Below are positions 17,938 to 26,043 of a DNA stretch of 45,000 nucleotides, one piece after another. The stretch comes from Candidatus Kapaibacterium sp. (GTDB lineage Bacteria; Bacteroidota; Ignavibacteria; Kapaibacteriales; HRBIN21), in contig CALKEU010000003.1 in the NCBI GenBank assembly GCA_938084565.1, positions 1 to 45,000 of the forward strand, given 5' to 3'. Every line of letters begins with the position of its first letter. Positions within the stretch are counted from its first letter, which is position 1. Position numbers and translations under genes: made by a program. The notes below the pieces were generated by a model. It made no database searches. It had not been told where the DNA came from and saw nothing but the letters and a program-made list of their open reading frames with translations.

Positions 17938-19271
17938 GGGGATGCCGATGGAACTGCCCGGCCGAGCGGAAAAGCACTCCGCCGAAGACCGTGCACAACG
18001 TTGAGCGGCACGAAATCCCGTCTCGGCGTGCAGCGAGCTTCGAACTCTTCACGGAACTTAGTGACAAAGCCACGGACAGCCCAGGCTGCTGCATCAGCCA
18101 GGGCGCAGATGGTATGGCCCTCCATCTGGTTGCACACCTCTACCAGGAGGTCCAAATCGTGCGTTGTCCCTTCCCCGTGCAGGATACGGGTGAGCACCTT
18201 CTCGAGCCATCCGCAGCCTTCGCGGCACGGCGTACATTGGCCGCAGGATTCATGGTGGTAGAAGCGGGCGATACGCCAGGTGACACGGACCAGATCGGTG
18301 TCCTCATCCATGACAATGATCCCAGCCGTTCCGATGTGGGTCCCCAGCTGCTTGAGCGACTCCTCATCCATGTGGACGCCTTCGATTTCATCCCCTCGCA
18401 GAGGGGGCATGGAGGTTCCACCGGGGATGACGGCTTTGATAGGTTTCCCGCTGGGGGTACCGCCGCCGATGTCAAAGAGCAGCTCCGTCAGCAATGTACC
18501 TGTGGGCAGCTCGTAGACCCCAGGGCGATTGATATGGCCGCTGAGGCCGTAGAGGAGTGTCCCCGGATGTCCCGGCGCTCCAATGGCTGCATACTGTGCT
18601 CCCCCCATGCGGATGATAGCTGGCACAGCTGCAATGGTCTCGACATTGTTGATCGTGGTCGGCTTCCCCCAGAGCCCGCGCTGAGCGGGGAAAGGGGGCT
18701 TGAAGCGGGGATATCCTCGCTTGCCTTCAATGGATTCCATCAACGCCGTCTCTTCCCCGCAGATGTACGCGCCCGCTCCCTTGTGGAGGACAATGTCGAG
18801 GCTGTAGTCCGTGCCGAAAGTCGAACGCATCCGCTCCCCGACGAGGCCGCGCTCGTATGCCTCTCGGAGGGCCTGCTCTAACAGGCGATACCAGCGGTGG
18901 TATTCCCCACGGATGTACACAAAGGCCGTGGTAATCCCCATGGCGTAGCCAGCAATGAGAGTGCCTTCGATGAGCTGATGCGGGTTGTACTCCAGAATTT
19001 GCCGGTCCTTGAATGAGCCCGGCTCGGACTCATCGGCGTTGACGACGAGGTACTTGGGGCCTCCTCCCTTGGGCATAAAGCTCCACTTGAGTCCGGTCGG
19101 GAAGCATGCCCCGCCACGGCCGCGCAGCCCGGAGCGCTTGACCTCTTCGATGACCTCCTCCGGTGTCATACGGAACGCCTTGCGGAGTACTTCGTAGCCG
19201 CCGTGCTGGAGGTAGACATCGAGTCGGTGAAGCTCAGGGATTTCGGGCAGTAGGAGCTTGGGGGTCGACAT
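17934..19271 (-). CDS. nuoF: NADH-quinone oxidoreductase subunit F (NuoF)-type flavoprotein
   Basis: NuoF carries the NADH site, FMN and an Fe4S4 cluster at the entry of complex I; close relatives serve in NAD-linked hydrogenases and formate dehydrogenases. The 445 residues show GRGGACFPTG (51-60) for FMN, the NADH/FMN region with GAGAYICGEETAL, and the cluster ligands in ESCGQCTPCREG plus a later Cys in HTICALAD. The ATG at 19271 sits behind a good -7 element at 19304-19311, so the longer frame to 19349 is rejected. No nuoE, nuoG or other complex I genes are adjacent; the next gene is nadD. Confidence 0.9.
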   Translation of the reverse strand: MSTPKLLLPEIPELHRLDVYLQHGGYEVLRKAFRMTPEEVIEEVKRSGLRGRGGACFPTGLKWSFMPKGGGPKYLVVNADESEPGSFKDRQILEYNPHQLIEGTLIAGYAMGITTAFVYIRGEYHRWYRLLEQALREAYERGLVGERMRSTFGTDYSLDIVLHKGAGAYICGEETALMESIEGKRGYPRFKPPFPAQRGLWGKPTTINNVETIAAVPAIIRMGGAQYAAIGAPGHPGTLLYGLSGHINRPGVYELPTGTLLTELLFDIGGGTPSGKPIKAVIPGGTSMPPLRGDEIEGVHMDEESLKQLGTHIGTAGIIVMDEDTDLVRVTWRIARFYHHESCGQCTPCREGCGWLEKVLTRILHGEGTTHDLDLLVEVCNQMEGHTICALADAAAWAVRGFVTKFREEFEARCTPRRDFVPLNVVHGLRRSAFPLGRAVPSASP

Positions 19272-19303
19272 AGATGGAACGAGCTCGCTATTGGACCGGC
19301 GCA

Positions 19304-19311
19304 CAAAAATA
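19304..19311 (-). promoter_or_regulatory. Bacteroidota-type -7 promoter element for nuoF
   Basis: On the - strand TATTTTTG followed by T, an exact match, 32 bp upstream of the nuoF ATG and just after the stop of the cyclo-ligase gene. It marks a new unit nuoF-nadD-permease. Confidence 0.6.
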
Positions 19312-19329
19312 GGGCTTTCTGTCGCAAGC

Positions 19330-19929
19330 CTATGAGAGGGTGGGTTCACGCTCTCGAATGCCTTCCTCGGTTGCTACAGCGTCAAGTGGTACGTCATGCG
19401 CATCGTGTGGGAGATACTCGACTTCTTGGCACGTGAAAGCCAGACCGAGCCGGCGTGCCGGTACCCGGCGGAGGAAGCGGTCGTAGTACCCTCCACCGTA
19501 GCCCAGGCGATAGAGCCACCGGTCGAAAGCAACGACGGGGACGAGAATCACATCCCACTGCTGGAGTCCTAGGGCTTCCGCCGTCAAGCAGGCTGTCTCT
19601 TCAACGACTGGTTCGGGGATCCCCCGTTGATTGGGGCGGAAATGCATTCCGGGTCGGACCCAGACATGTCGCAGCTCGCTCTCCCCAGGCATGAGCAGAG
19701 GGACAGCCACGCGCTTGCCACTGGCAAGCAAGCGCTGGCGGAGCTCCTCTGTCTCTACTTCACTTCCGAAGGAGCAGTAGAGGTGGATGGCCTCAGCAGC
19801 GCAGATCCAAGGGTGAGCCAGGACGTACGCGCTAATGCGCCGGGAGAATTCGTGGCGGAGAGCTTTCGGCAGGCGCGCACGGCGGCGCAGCATCAGACGG
19901 CGTAGCTCCGCTTTCGTCAGCTGGCTCAT
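19330..19929 (-). CDS. 5-formyltetrahydrofolate cyclo-ligase family protein
   Basis: This enzyme (MTHFS) uses ATP to turn 5-formyl-THF into 5,10-methenyl-THF, returning it to the active folate pool. The 199 residues show the N-terminal KAELRRLMLRRRARL helix, VPLLMPGESELRHVW, and the defining LGYGGGYYDRFL motif. The start at 19929 overlaps the eamA stop by 4 bases; the longer frame upstream runs through eamA and is rejected. Last gene of the engB-to-cyclo-ligase series. Confidence 0.9.
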   Translation of the reverse strand: MSQLTKAELRRLMLRRRARLPKALRHEFSRRISAYVLAHPWICAAEAIHLYCSFGSEVETEELRQRLLASGKRVAVPLLMPGESELRHVWVRPGMHFRPNQRGIPEPVVEETACLTAEALGLQQWDVILVPVVAFDRWLYRLGYGGGYYDRFLRRVPARRLGLAFTCQEVEYLPHDAHDVPLDAVATEEGIREREPTLS

Positions 19930-20828
19930 CTGAGCTCTTTGGACTGCAGGGCAGCATGCTGGGCTAACCCAATGCCGAGGAGAATCAGCCCACCGCCGAT
20001 GGCTTCCGATACCCTCAGTCGCTCCTCCAGGAGCACCCAGCTGAGGAGAGTCGCAAAGAGCGGTTCCAGAGAATAGAGGAGCGTCGCTCGCACGGGTGTG
20101 GTATAGCGCTGGTAGTGCGTTTGCGCAACCATTGCCACGACGGAAGCCAAAACAGAGGTGTACAGTAGCGCCCCCACCACCGGTGCGGAGAGCCACGCCG
20201 TAGAGCTGACGTGTGTCGGAGATGGGAAGCTGATGAGGCTATGCGCGGCTATCCCCGCGCAGGCCACGACAGCAAATTGCAGGAAAGAAAGCTGCACACT
20301 GACACTGAAGGTCGCTGCTGCCGCGCGAGTGACCGTATCCAGAGCCACGATGTAGCTAGCCCAGAAGAGGGTGCTGAGGCTTGTGAGGATATCCCCCGTA
20401 TTCCACGGTCCGAACTGGGGATTGGTCAGTTGCCACAGTCCGAGCAGAGCCACCGCTGCCCCGATCCACTCAGCTACGGCAACGCGCCGTCGTTGGGCGA
20501 AGAATTGCAGGAGAGGGACGAGCACAACGGTTGCACTCGTAATGAAGGCTGAGCGGGAGGCCGTGGTGAAGAGCAGGCCGACCGTCTGCAGCAGGAAGCC
20601 CCCGGCTAGCAGGACGCCGAGCAGCAGGCCATAGTGCAGCGTCTGCGGCTGCCAGCGGTGGAAGGAGCCCCGCCAGAGGACTGCCAGCACAATCAGCGCC
20701 AGTAAGAAGCGGAGGCCGGTGAAGAGGAAAGGCGAGACAGCCGTGACGGCTACCTTCATGACGGGAAAAGTCCCACCCCAGATGAGGGTAATGCCCACCA
20801 GGATGAGCTCAGCGCGCCACCGGTCCAT
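19926..20828 (-). CDS. EamA/DMT-family membrane transporter
   Basis: A drug/metabolite transporter-superfamily protein of 300 residues with about ten membrane helices arranged as two EamA repeats. The first starts ELILVGITLIWGGTFPVMK; the second ends TLLYSLEPLFATLLSWVLLEE, a common EamA ending. Members export amino acids, nucleotides or other metabolites; the substrate cannot be predicted. The ATG overlaps the nth stop by one base (TGATG) and the stop overlaps the cyclo-ligase start by 4. Confidence 0.87.
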   Translation of the reverse strand: MDRWRAELILVGITLIWGGTFPVMKVAVTAVSPFLFTGLRFLLALIVLAVLWRGSFHRWQPQTLHYGLLLGVLLAGGFLLQTVGLLFTTASRSAFITSATVVLVPLLQFFAQRRRVAVAEWIGAAVALLGLWQLTNPQFGPWNTGDILTSLSTLFWASYIVALDTVTRAAAATFSVSVQLSFLQFAVVACAGIAAHSLISFPSPTHVSSTAWLSAPVVGALLYTSVLASVVAMVAQTHYQRYTTPVRATLLYSLEPLFATLLSWVLLEERLRVSEAIGGGLILLGIGLAQHAALQSKELR

Positions 20829-21481
20829 CACGGTACAGCATCCTGCCGCGAGGGACACAAGTGGTTGAGCACACAGCGAGAGCAGAGGGGGCGCCGCGCT
20901 CGACATACTGCCCGCCCGTGGGCAATCATCAGATGAGGAAAGCGAGCCCAATGAGAACGGGGCACCAACGCCATGAGCTGCTGCTCAATGTGCTCCCGAT
21001 TGGCCGTCTGCACAAAGCCGAGCCGCTGCACGAGCCGGGCAACATGCGTATCCACGACAATCCCCTCCGGCTCGGCAAATTCTCCAAGAATGACATTGGC
21101 TGTCTTCCGCCCAACTCCGGGCAAGCTCGTCAAGGCTTCCAAACTCAGCGGGACTTGGCCACCGAAGCGTTCCAGGAGTGCCTGGCAGCAGCCCCGAATG
21201 TGCCGTGCCTTGGCTTTGTAGTAGCCCGTTGGGTAAATATCCTGCTCAAGCTCCTCGAGGGGCACCCGTAGGTAGTCGGCCGGCTCTCGGTACTTGCGAA
21301 AGAGCGTTGCCGTGACCTGGTTGACCCGTTCGTCGGTGCACTGCGCCGACAGAATCGTGGCAATCAATAACTCGAAGGGGGTGTGGAAGCGAAGTCGGAT
21401 CTGGGCGTCGGGATATTCCGCCTCCAAGAGGCGCACGACTTCCGCCATGCGGTGCTGTTCGTGCTCATGCTGCTGTGCCAT
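20828..21481 (-). CDS. nth: Endonuclease III (DNA glycosylase/AP lyase Nth)
   Basis: Nth removes oxidised pyrimidines and nicks the abasic site. The 217 residues show the helix-hairpin-helix LPGVGRKTA (120-128) with catalytic K126, the catalytic Asp D144 in VVDTHVARL, and the Fe4S4 ligands in the spacing C-x6-C-x2-C-x5-C near the C-terminus. The start at 21481 fits the family N-terminus and overlaps the upstream glycosyltransferase by 17 bases. Confidence 0.95.
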   Translation of the reverse strand: MAQQHEHEQHRMAEVVRLLEAEYPDAQIRLRFHTPFELLIATILSAQCTDERVNQVTATLFRKYREPADYLRVPLEELEQDIYPTGYYKAKARHIRGCCQALLERFGGQVPLSLEALTSLPGVGRKTANVILGEFAEPEGIVVDTHVARLVQRLGFVQTANREHIEQQLMALVPRSHWARFPHLMIAHGRAVCRARRPLCSRCVLNHLCPSRQDAVP

Positions 21482-22127
21482 CGAATGGCCGATCCTGAGC
21501 AGACAGACGTCCAATGCGAGTACAGAGCGAATCTGGCGTAGTCCGGTAATACCGGTACGTTGGGAAGGGCACCACCACGGGTTCAATGCCAGCGGCATGG
21601 AGCCGCTCGAAGAAACGGGCGTCATCGGCGAAGGTACACCGTGGGTAGCCAAGCTGGAGGACGAGCGTACGGCGTACGACAAATGTCCCCCCTACGACAC
21701 ACTCGCTGACGGGAATCCACCGCCCGGGGTTGTGTCGATCCGGAACCAGCGGGGGGCCGATGATCTCAACGCCGCCGTGGAGGAAGTCTACATCGGGGCA
21801 GGCCAGTACATAGCGTGCCCGCAGTTCTAGATGTTCGGGATGGTACTCGTCATCGGAGTCCAGGAAGGTGATGAACGTCCCTCGAGCGCGGCGGATACCG
21901 TACCAGCGGGCTGCCCCTGCCCCACGATGAGCAGTGCGGAAGGGGCGCAGACGCGGCTCCTCAGCTGCCGCGGCGGCCAGGAGGAGAGGAGTCGCATCCG
22001 TACTGCCATCATCGACGATGATGGCTTCCCAATCCCGCCACGTTTGGTGCAGCAAGGAGCGCAGGGCGCGCAGCAGCAGCCGAGCTCGGTTATACGTGCA
22101 TACCACGACGGAGAAGAGAGGCTCCAT
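21465..22127 (-). CDS. Family 2 glycosyltransferase
   Basis: A 220-residue GT-A fold enzyme that would transfer a sugar from a nucleotide-sugar donor, probably for surface polysaccharide. Seen: FSVVVCTYNRARLL (5-18), IIVDDGSTD (36-44) and the metal/donor motif FLDSDDEYHP (88-97), then ADDARFFERL as the likely acceptor/base region. It lacks membrane helices. It sits between purE (41-bp gap) and nth (17-bp overlap) with no other polysaccharide genes, so its target is unclear. Confidence 0.85.
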   Translation of the reverse strand: MEPLFSVVVCTYNRARLLLRALRSLLHQTWRDWEAIIVDDGSTDATPLLLAAAAAEEPRLRPFRTAHRGAGAARWYGIRRARGTFITFLDSDDEYHPEHLELRARYVLACPDVDFLHGGVEIIGPPLVPDRHNPGRWIPVSECVVGGTFVVRRTLVLQLGYPRCTFADDARFFERLHAAGIEPVVVPFPTYRYYRTTPDSLCTRIGRLSAQDRPFDGTAA

Positions 22128-22168
22128 CTGTGCGCAAGCTCACCGAGCCTACAAACGTTGCCGCGCCT

Positions 22169-22720
22169 CTATTGTTGCGTCTCCTCCCAGGGGGGACGAT
22201 CGCTCCATTCCGTCGGCAGCACGATGGGGGTGAAGATAGGGTTTGTGCGATTGGCCTCTCGGACGGTCTGCGCCAGCCGGGCGCGATAGCTCAGCACCTT
22301 CTCCAGCAGCTCCGGTTGCGAGATGGCCAGAATCTGGATAGCAAGGAGACCGGCATTGCGTCCGGCCCCAATGGCAACGGTGGCAACGGGGATTCCGGTA
22401 GGCATTTGGACGATGGAGAGGAGGGAATCCTGACCTTGCAGGTAGCGCGAAGGGATCGGGACACCGATGACCGGCAGCGGGGAGAAGGAGGCCAGCATAC
22501 CAGGCAGATGGGCCGCACCTCCTGCGCCCGCAATGAGGACTTTGAGGCCCCGTCGATGCGCCGTCTTGCCATACCACGCCATATCCCACGGTGTTCGGTG
22601 GGCCGAGAGGATACGCATCTCGTAGGGCACACCGAATTCCCGGCATACCTCGGCCGCTTCCTGCATGATCGGCGCATCCGATTCGCTACCCATAACGATG
22701 CCAACCAGTGGTGTCTCCAT
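22169..22720 (-). CDS. purE: N5-carboxyaminoimidazole ribonucleotide mutase PurE
   Basis: PurE (class I) shifts the carboxyl group of N5-CAIR to give CAIR in purine synthesis. The 183 residues show IVMGSESDAPIM (8-19), the active-site SAHRTP, AGAGGAAHLPGM, and GRNAGLLA, all in order. The usual partner purK is not adjacent. The C-terminus has a polar extension beyond the family end. Confidence 0.94.
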   Translation of the reverse strand: METPLVGIVMGSESDAPIMQEAAEVCREFGVPYEMRILSAHRTPWDMAWYGKTAHRRGLKVLIAGAGGAAHLPGMLASFSPLPVIGVPIPSRYLQGQDSLLSIVQMPTGIPVATVAIGAGRNAGLLAIQILAISQPELLEKVLSYRARLAQTVREANRTNPIFTPIVLPTEWSDRPPWEETQQ

Positions 22721-22739
22721 GGGGCTTGCCCATTCGGTG

Positions 22740-23330
22740 TTACTGAGGAGTCTGGCAATACCGGCGAATCACAGCGATGAGGGCTTCCCGCCCCTGCCCC
22801 GTACGGGCAGAGCTGGGGATGATGTCAACCCAGTAGCGACAGGCATGCAGAAGAGTCCGTAGCTGTGCAATCTGCTCCTGGAGTGCTGCCGCAGAAAGGT
22901 GGTCGCTCTTGGTTAGGACGACAACAAAGGGACACCCGCGGTGTTCGAGCAGTTCCATCACAGCCATATCCCAGAGGCGAGGCGGATGGCGGGAGTCGAT
23001 CAAGACACATGTGAGGTGCAGCTGGGCGCGATGTTCCAAGTAGTAGCGGAGAAGCCGGGCCCACTGATGGCGCTGCTGGCGGGCAACTGCAGCATAGCCT
23101 AGTCCGGGCAAATCTACCCACATCCAGCGCTCCTGCACCAGGTAGAAGTTAAACGTGCGGGTACAGCCCGGGGTACGGCTGACACGGGCCAGGCGCTGGC
23201 CGAATAGGTGGTTGAGGAGGGAAGATTTCCCCACATTCGAACGCCCCACGAAAGCAACTTCCGGGTACGGTGTGGCAGGTAGTGTATCGATGGAAGAAGC
23301 GCTTGCGTAGAACCGAGCCGTCAGCCTCAC
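22740..23330 (-). CDS. engB: Ribosome biogenesis GTPase EngB/YsxC
   Basis: EngB is a small GTPase needed for large-subunit assembly. From the GTG at 23330 the protein has 196 residues with G1 GRSNVGKSS (29-37), a switch threonine in SRTPGCTRT, G3 DLPGLGYA, G4 TKSD and G5 SSARTG. The GTG start is preferred because it is preceded by GAGGTGAT, a strong match to the anti-Shine-Dalgarno, and because the longer frame to 23414 runs into rplQ. Location after rplQ fits a role in ribosome assembly. Confidence 0.92.
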   Translation of the reverse strand: MRLTARFYASASSIDTLPATPYPEVAFVGRSNVGKSSLLNHLFGQRLARVSRTPGCTRTFNFYLVQERWMWVDLPGLGYAAVARQQRHQWARLLRYYLEHRAQLHLTCVLIDSRHPPRLWDMAVMELLEHRGCPFVVVLTKSDHLSAAALQEQIAQLRTLLHACRYWVDIIPSSARTGQGREALIAVIRRYCQTPQ

Positions 23331-23345
23331 CCCATCACCTCGGCA
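23331..23345 (-). promoter_or_regulatory. Shine-Dalgarno-like site deciding the engB start
   Basis: On the - strand the text before GTG contains GAGGTGAT, complementary to the 16S 3' end, with the GAGG core about 7 bases from the start. Such strong sites are uncommon in this window, where most starts lack one. Confidence 0.5.
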
Positions 23346-23350
23346 GTGCT

Positions 23351-23812
23351 CTAGGAGGCGGCAGCAGCTTTCGGAGCTGTTGAATGGGCCGACTCCTCCT
23401 GCGCTGGTGGCCAATCGACGAGCTCAATGACGGCCATGCGCGCAGCATCGCCGCGACGGTAAAGGCCCAGCTTGATGATCCGAGTATAACCCCCGGGGCG
23501 TTCCAGTACTTTGGGGGCTACAGCACCGAAGAGTTCTTGGAGAGCTTTCTTGTCACGGATGAAGCGTGCAACGAGGCGTCGGGCATGGAGATCCACACTC
23601 CAGCCAGTCGGCAATTGCCCACTCTGCTCGCGCAGAACAGCTCGTTTGGCCTTCGTAATGAGCCGCTCCACGAAGGGGCGCAGAGCTTTCGCTTTCGCCT
23701 CCGTTGTGACAATGCGCTTGTGTACGATGAGCGCTGTCGCTAAATGACACAGCAATGCCTTGCGGTGGCTGCGCGTCCGCTTGAGCTTCCAGACCTTATC
23801 TCGATGGCGCAT
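23351..23812 (-). CDS. rplQ: 50S ribosomal protein bL17
   Basis: Large-subunit protein near the exit tunnel. The 153 residues begin with [20 protein letters not shown] and include the [20 protein letters not shown] region typical of L17. The C-terminal 30 residues are a rather acidic/alanine-rich tail. Last of the classical alpha-operon genes, 27 bp after rpoA. Confidence 0.96.
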   Translation of the reverse strand: MRHRDKVWKLKRTRSHRKALLCHLATALIVHKRIVTTEAKAKALRPFVERLITKAKRAVLREQSGQLPTGWSVDLHARRLVARFIRDKKALQELFGAVAPKVLERPGGYTRIIKLGLYRRGDAARMAVIELVDWPPAQEESAHSTAPKAAAAS

Positions 23813-23839
23813 GGCAGAGCCCTGTCAGCCGATGGAACC

Positions 23840-24850
23840 TTACCGGGACTTGGCTTCGATTTCCTCTTCGCTCATGCCCAGGCGGAGGCCGTAGAGTTCG
23901 AGAGCGTGCTGGATTTCCTCGACCGCACGCGGTCCAATGCCGCGCTCACGCTGGAGCTCATCGGCATTCCAGCGTACGAGCTCCCCGAGAGTTTTAATGC
24001 CCAGAGAGAGGAGCCGGTTGAGCGTTCGGGCGCTCAGTCCAAGGTGGTCAATGGGGGTATCCCAGGCTGTCGGTGCAGCTGCAGGGGCTACAAACTCTGC
24101 CTCTTCGGAAGCAACTTGGGCAGGCTCGGCTTCGGGCTTGCTGACACTGACCACCGTTGGTACGGTCGAGAAGAGCTGAAGATGTTGCTGGAGGAGCTGT
24201 GCGGCGTAGCGTACAGCATCCTGCGGTGTGATACTCCCATCGGTCTTGACCTCCAAGAGGAGGCGGTCGTAGTCTGTCCGCCGTCCAACGCGGAAGGGCT
24301 CCACGTGGAAGGCTACCTGACGGATTGGAGAGAAGAGGCCATCGAGGGGGAGCATGCCGACGGGAGCATCCTCGAGGGTGATTTCCTCAGCAGGTACGTA
24401 TCCTCTGCCCCGCATGATGCGCAGCTCAACCTCTAGCTGGGCATCCTCAGCCAGGGTAGCAATGTGCAGGTCGGGATTGAGGATCTCAATTTCTGCCGAG
24501 GCGCGCTGGATATCAGCAGCCGTCCACTCCCCAGGGCCGTGGAGGGTTAAGCGAACCCGGGCGGGGCGTTCGGGCATCAACATGCGGAGTCGCACCTGCT
24601 TGAGGTTGAGGAGAATGTCGGTGACGTCTTCCACAACGCCGGGGATGGTCTGAAATTCGTGCTGTACCCCGCTAATGCGGACCCCCACGATGGCAGCACC
24701 TGGGATGGACGAGAGCAGGACGCGCCGGAGCGCGTTGCCTAGCGTGGTGCCGTAGCCGCGCTCGAGTGGTTGGAGAATAAAGGTAGCCTGCTGCGGCGTG
24801 GCTCCAGGGGCAACGAGAATGCGGTCAGGCATCAACATATCCAGGGTCAT
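23840..24850 (-). CDS. rpoA: DNA-directed RNA polymerase subunit alpha
   Basis: The alpha dimer is the scaffold for RNA polymerase assembly, and its C-terminal domain contacts promoter DNA and regulators. The 336 residues show the N-terminal dimerisation core (PLERGYGTTLGNALRRVLLS), a linker of about 25 residues rich in Ala/Glu/Pro, and an alpha-CTD with two helix-hairpin-helix units (LGLSARTLNRLLSLGI, RGIGPRAVEEI). The ATG at 24850 fits the family; a nearby ATG at 24838 is an alternative. It follows rpsK directly; the usual rpsD is absent. Confidence 0.96.
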   Translation of the reverse strand: MTLDMLMPDRILVAPGATPQQATFILQPLERGYGTTLGNALRRVLLSSIPGAAIVGVRISGVQHEFQTIPGVVEDVTDILLNLKQVRLRMLMPERPARVRLTLHGPGEWTAADIQRASAEIEILNPDLHIATLAEDAQLEVELRIMRGRGYVPAEEITLEDAPVGMLPLDGLFSPIRQVAFHVEPFRVGRRTDYDRLLLEVKTDGSITPQDAVRYAAQLLQQHLQLFSTVPTVVSVSKPEAEPAQVASEEAEFVAPAAAPTAWDTPIDHLGLSARTLNRLLSLGIKTLGELVRWNADELQRERGIGPRAVEEIQHALELYGLRLGMSEEEIEAKSR

Positions 24851-24881
24851 TGCGGAGCTGTGCTCGCTGGTGAGACCTCTA

Positions 24882-25271
24882 TCAGACGCGTCGCCGCTTC
24901 GGGGGGCGGCAGCCGTTATGCGGGATGGGGGTTGCATCGACGATGGAGAGGATTTCCAAGCCCGCTTGAGCAACGGCGCGGATGGCAGCCTCGCGTCCGG
25001 CTCCCGGACCTTTCACGATGACATCGACTTTGCGCAGACCCATCTCGTAGGCTTCACGGGCTGCACGCTCAGCTGCTAACTGCGCTGCGTAGGGCGTGCT
25101 CTTCTTCGTCCCGCGAAAGCCAATGCGCCCACCCGAGGACCACGTCAGTACATTCCCGTACGGGTCGGTGATGGTCACGATGGTGTTGTTGAAGGTGGCC
25201 TGGATGTAGACACGGCCGTGTGTATCGGTGACGGTCTTCTTCTTAACCCGTCTGCCTTTCGGTGCAGCCAT
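24882..25271 (-). CDS. rpsK: 30S ribosomal protein uS11
   Basis: A small-subunit platform protein near the mRNA exit. From the ATG at 25271 it has 129 residues with the basic start KGRRVKKK and the conserved [18 protein letters not shown] and [10 protein letters not shown] segments, closing with [12 protein letters not shown]. The longer upstream frame overlaps rpsM and does not resemble S11. It lies 22 bp after rpsM. Confidence 0.97.
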   Translation of the reverse strand: MAAPKGRRVKKKTVTDTHGRVYIQATFNNTIVTITDPYGNVLTWSSGGRIGFRGTKKSTPYAAQLAAERAAREAYEMGLRKVDVIVKGPGAGREAAIRAVAQAGLEILSIVDATPIPHNGCRPPKRRRV

Positions 25272-25293
25272 AGGGTATTCAAGCGGTGTGAGA

Positions 25294-25671
25294 CTACTTC
25301 TTGACGGCCTTCTTCTTGCCAGCGACGGTCTTCCGCTTGCCCTTCCGCGTTCGGGCGTTGGTCCGTGTCCGTTGCCCGCGGACGGGCAATCCGGCTTTGT
25401 GTCGCAGGCCGCGGTAGCAGCCAATATCGATGAGGCGCTTGATGTTCATCTGGACTTCGCTGCGGAGCTGCCCTTCGACTTTGTAGTCCTGGATAACCGA
25501 GCGGATACGGGCGATTTCCTCGTCGCTCCACTCCAGGACTTTCTTCATCGGGTCTACCTGGGCCCGCTGCAGGACTTCGAGTGCCCGCGTCGGACCAATG
25601 CCGTAGATGGCGCGCAGCGCAACGAAGCCTCGTTTATTCTTCGGCAAATCGACACCAGCAATGCGTGCCAT
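25294..25671 (-). CDS. rpsM: 30S ribosomal protein uS13
   Basis: A head protein of the small subunit that contacts the P-site tRNA and the large subunit. The 125 residues show [14 protein letters not shown], the IYGIGPTRA helix-hairpin-helix, and [20 protein letters not shown] followed by a Lys-rich tail that enters the P site. It is 19 bp after rpmJ. Confidence 0.97.
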   Translation of the reverse strand: MARIAGVDLPKNKRGFVALRAIYGIGPTRALEVLQRAQVDPMKKVLEWSDEEIARIRSVIQDYKVEGQLRSEVQMNIKRLIDIGCYRGLRHKAGLPVRGQRTRTNARTRKGKRKTVAGKKKAVKK

Positions 25672-25690
25672 GATCCCCTCTGGCGCTCGG

Positions 25691-25807
25691 TTAGCCTTGC
25701 CGCTGCTTGAAGCGAGGGTTCGTCTTATTGATGATGTAGAGCCGCCCTTTACGGCGCACGATTTTGTCGTCTGGGTGCCGTCGCTTGACCGATGCTTGGA
25801 CCTTCAT
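25691..25807 (-). CDS. rpmJ: 50S ribosomal protein bL36 (zinc-free form)
   Basis: A 38-residue protein beginning [20 protein letters not shown] and ending NPRFKQRQG, the classical L36 pattern. The zinc ligands of the C+ form (Cys/Cys/Cys/His) are missing: no cysteine is present. This is the zinc-free type seen in several bacterial groups. It lies between infA (14-bp gap) and rpsM (19-bp gap), its usual place. Confidence 0.95.
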   Translation of the reverse strand: MKVQASVKRRHPDDKIVRRKGRLYIINKTNPRFKQRQG

Positions 25808-25821
25808 GGCGAGCTCTGGGA

Positions 25822-26040
25822 CTATTTGTACCGGTAGACAATCCTTCCTTTCGTGAGGTCATAGGGCGACAGCTCCAGGGTCACCCGATCCCCGGGCAAG
25901 ATTTTGATGTAATTGAGCCGCATCTTGCCCGAAATATGGGCGATGACTCGATGTCCGTTGTCGAGCCGTACGACGAACTGTGTGCCTGGTAAGGTTTCTT
26001 CGACGATGCCATCGACCCGAATGGGTTGCTCTTTCGGCAT
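25822..26040 (-). CDS. infA: Translation initiation factor IF-1
   Basis: IF-1 binds the A site of the 30S subunit during initiation. The 72-residue S1/OB-fold protein shows [29 protein letters not shown] and [18 protein letters not shown]. Its position after map and before rpmJ is the standard order. Confidence 0.97.
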   Translation of the reverse strand: MPKEQPIRVDGIVEETLPGTQFVVRLDNGHRVIAHISGKMRLNYIKILPGDRVTLELSPYDLTKGRIVYRYK

Positions 26041-26043
26041 GGG

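Noticed and set aside
17341-18261. 306-codon open frame on the + strand
   Set aside because: Antisense to nadD and nuoF and spanning their junction; no family features.
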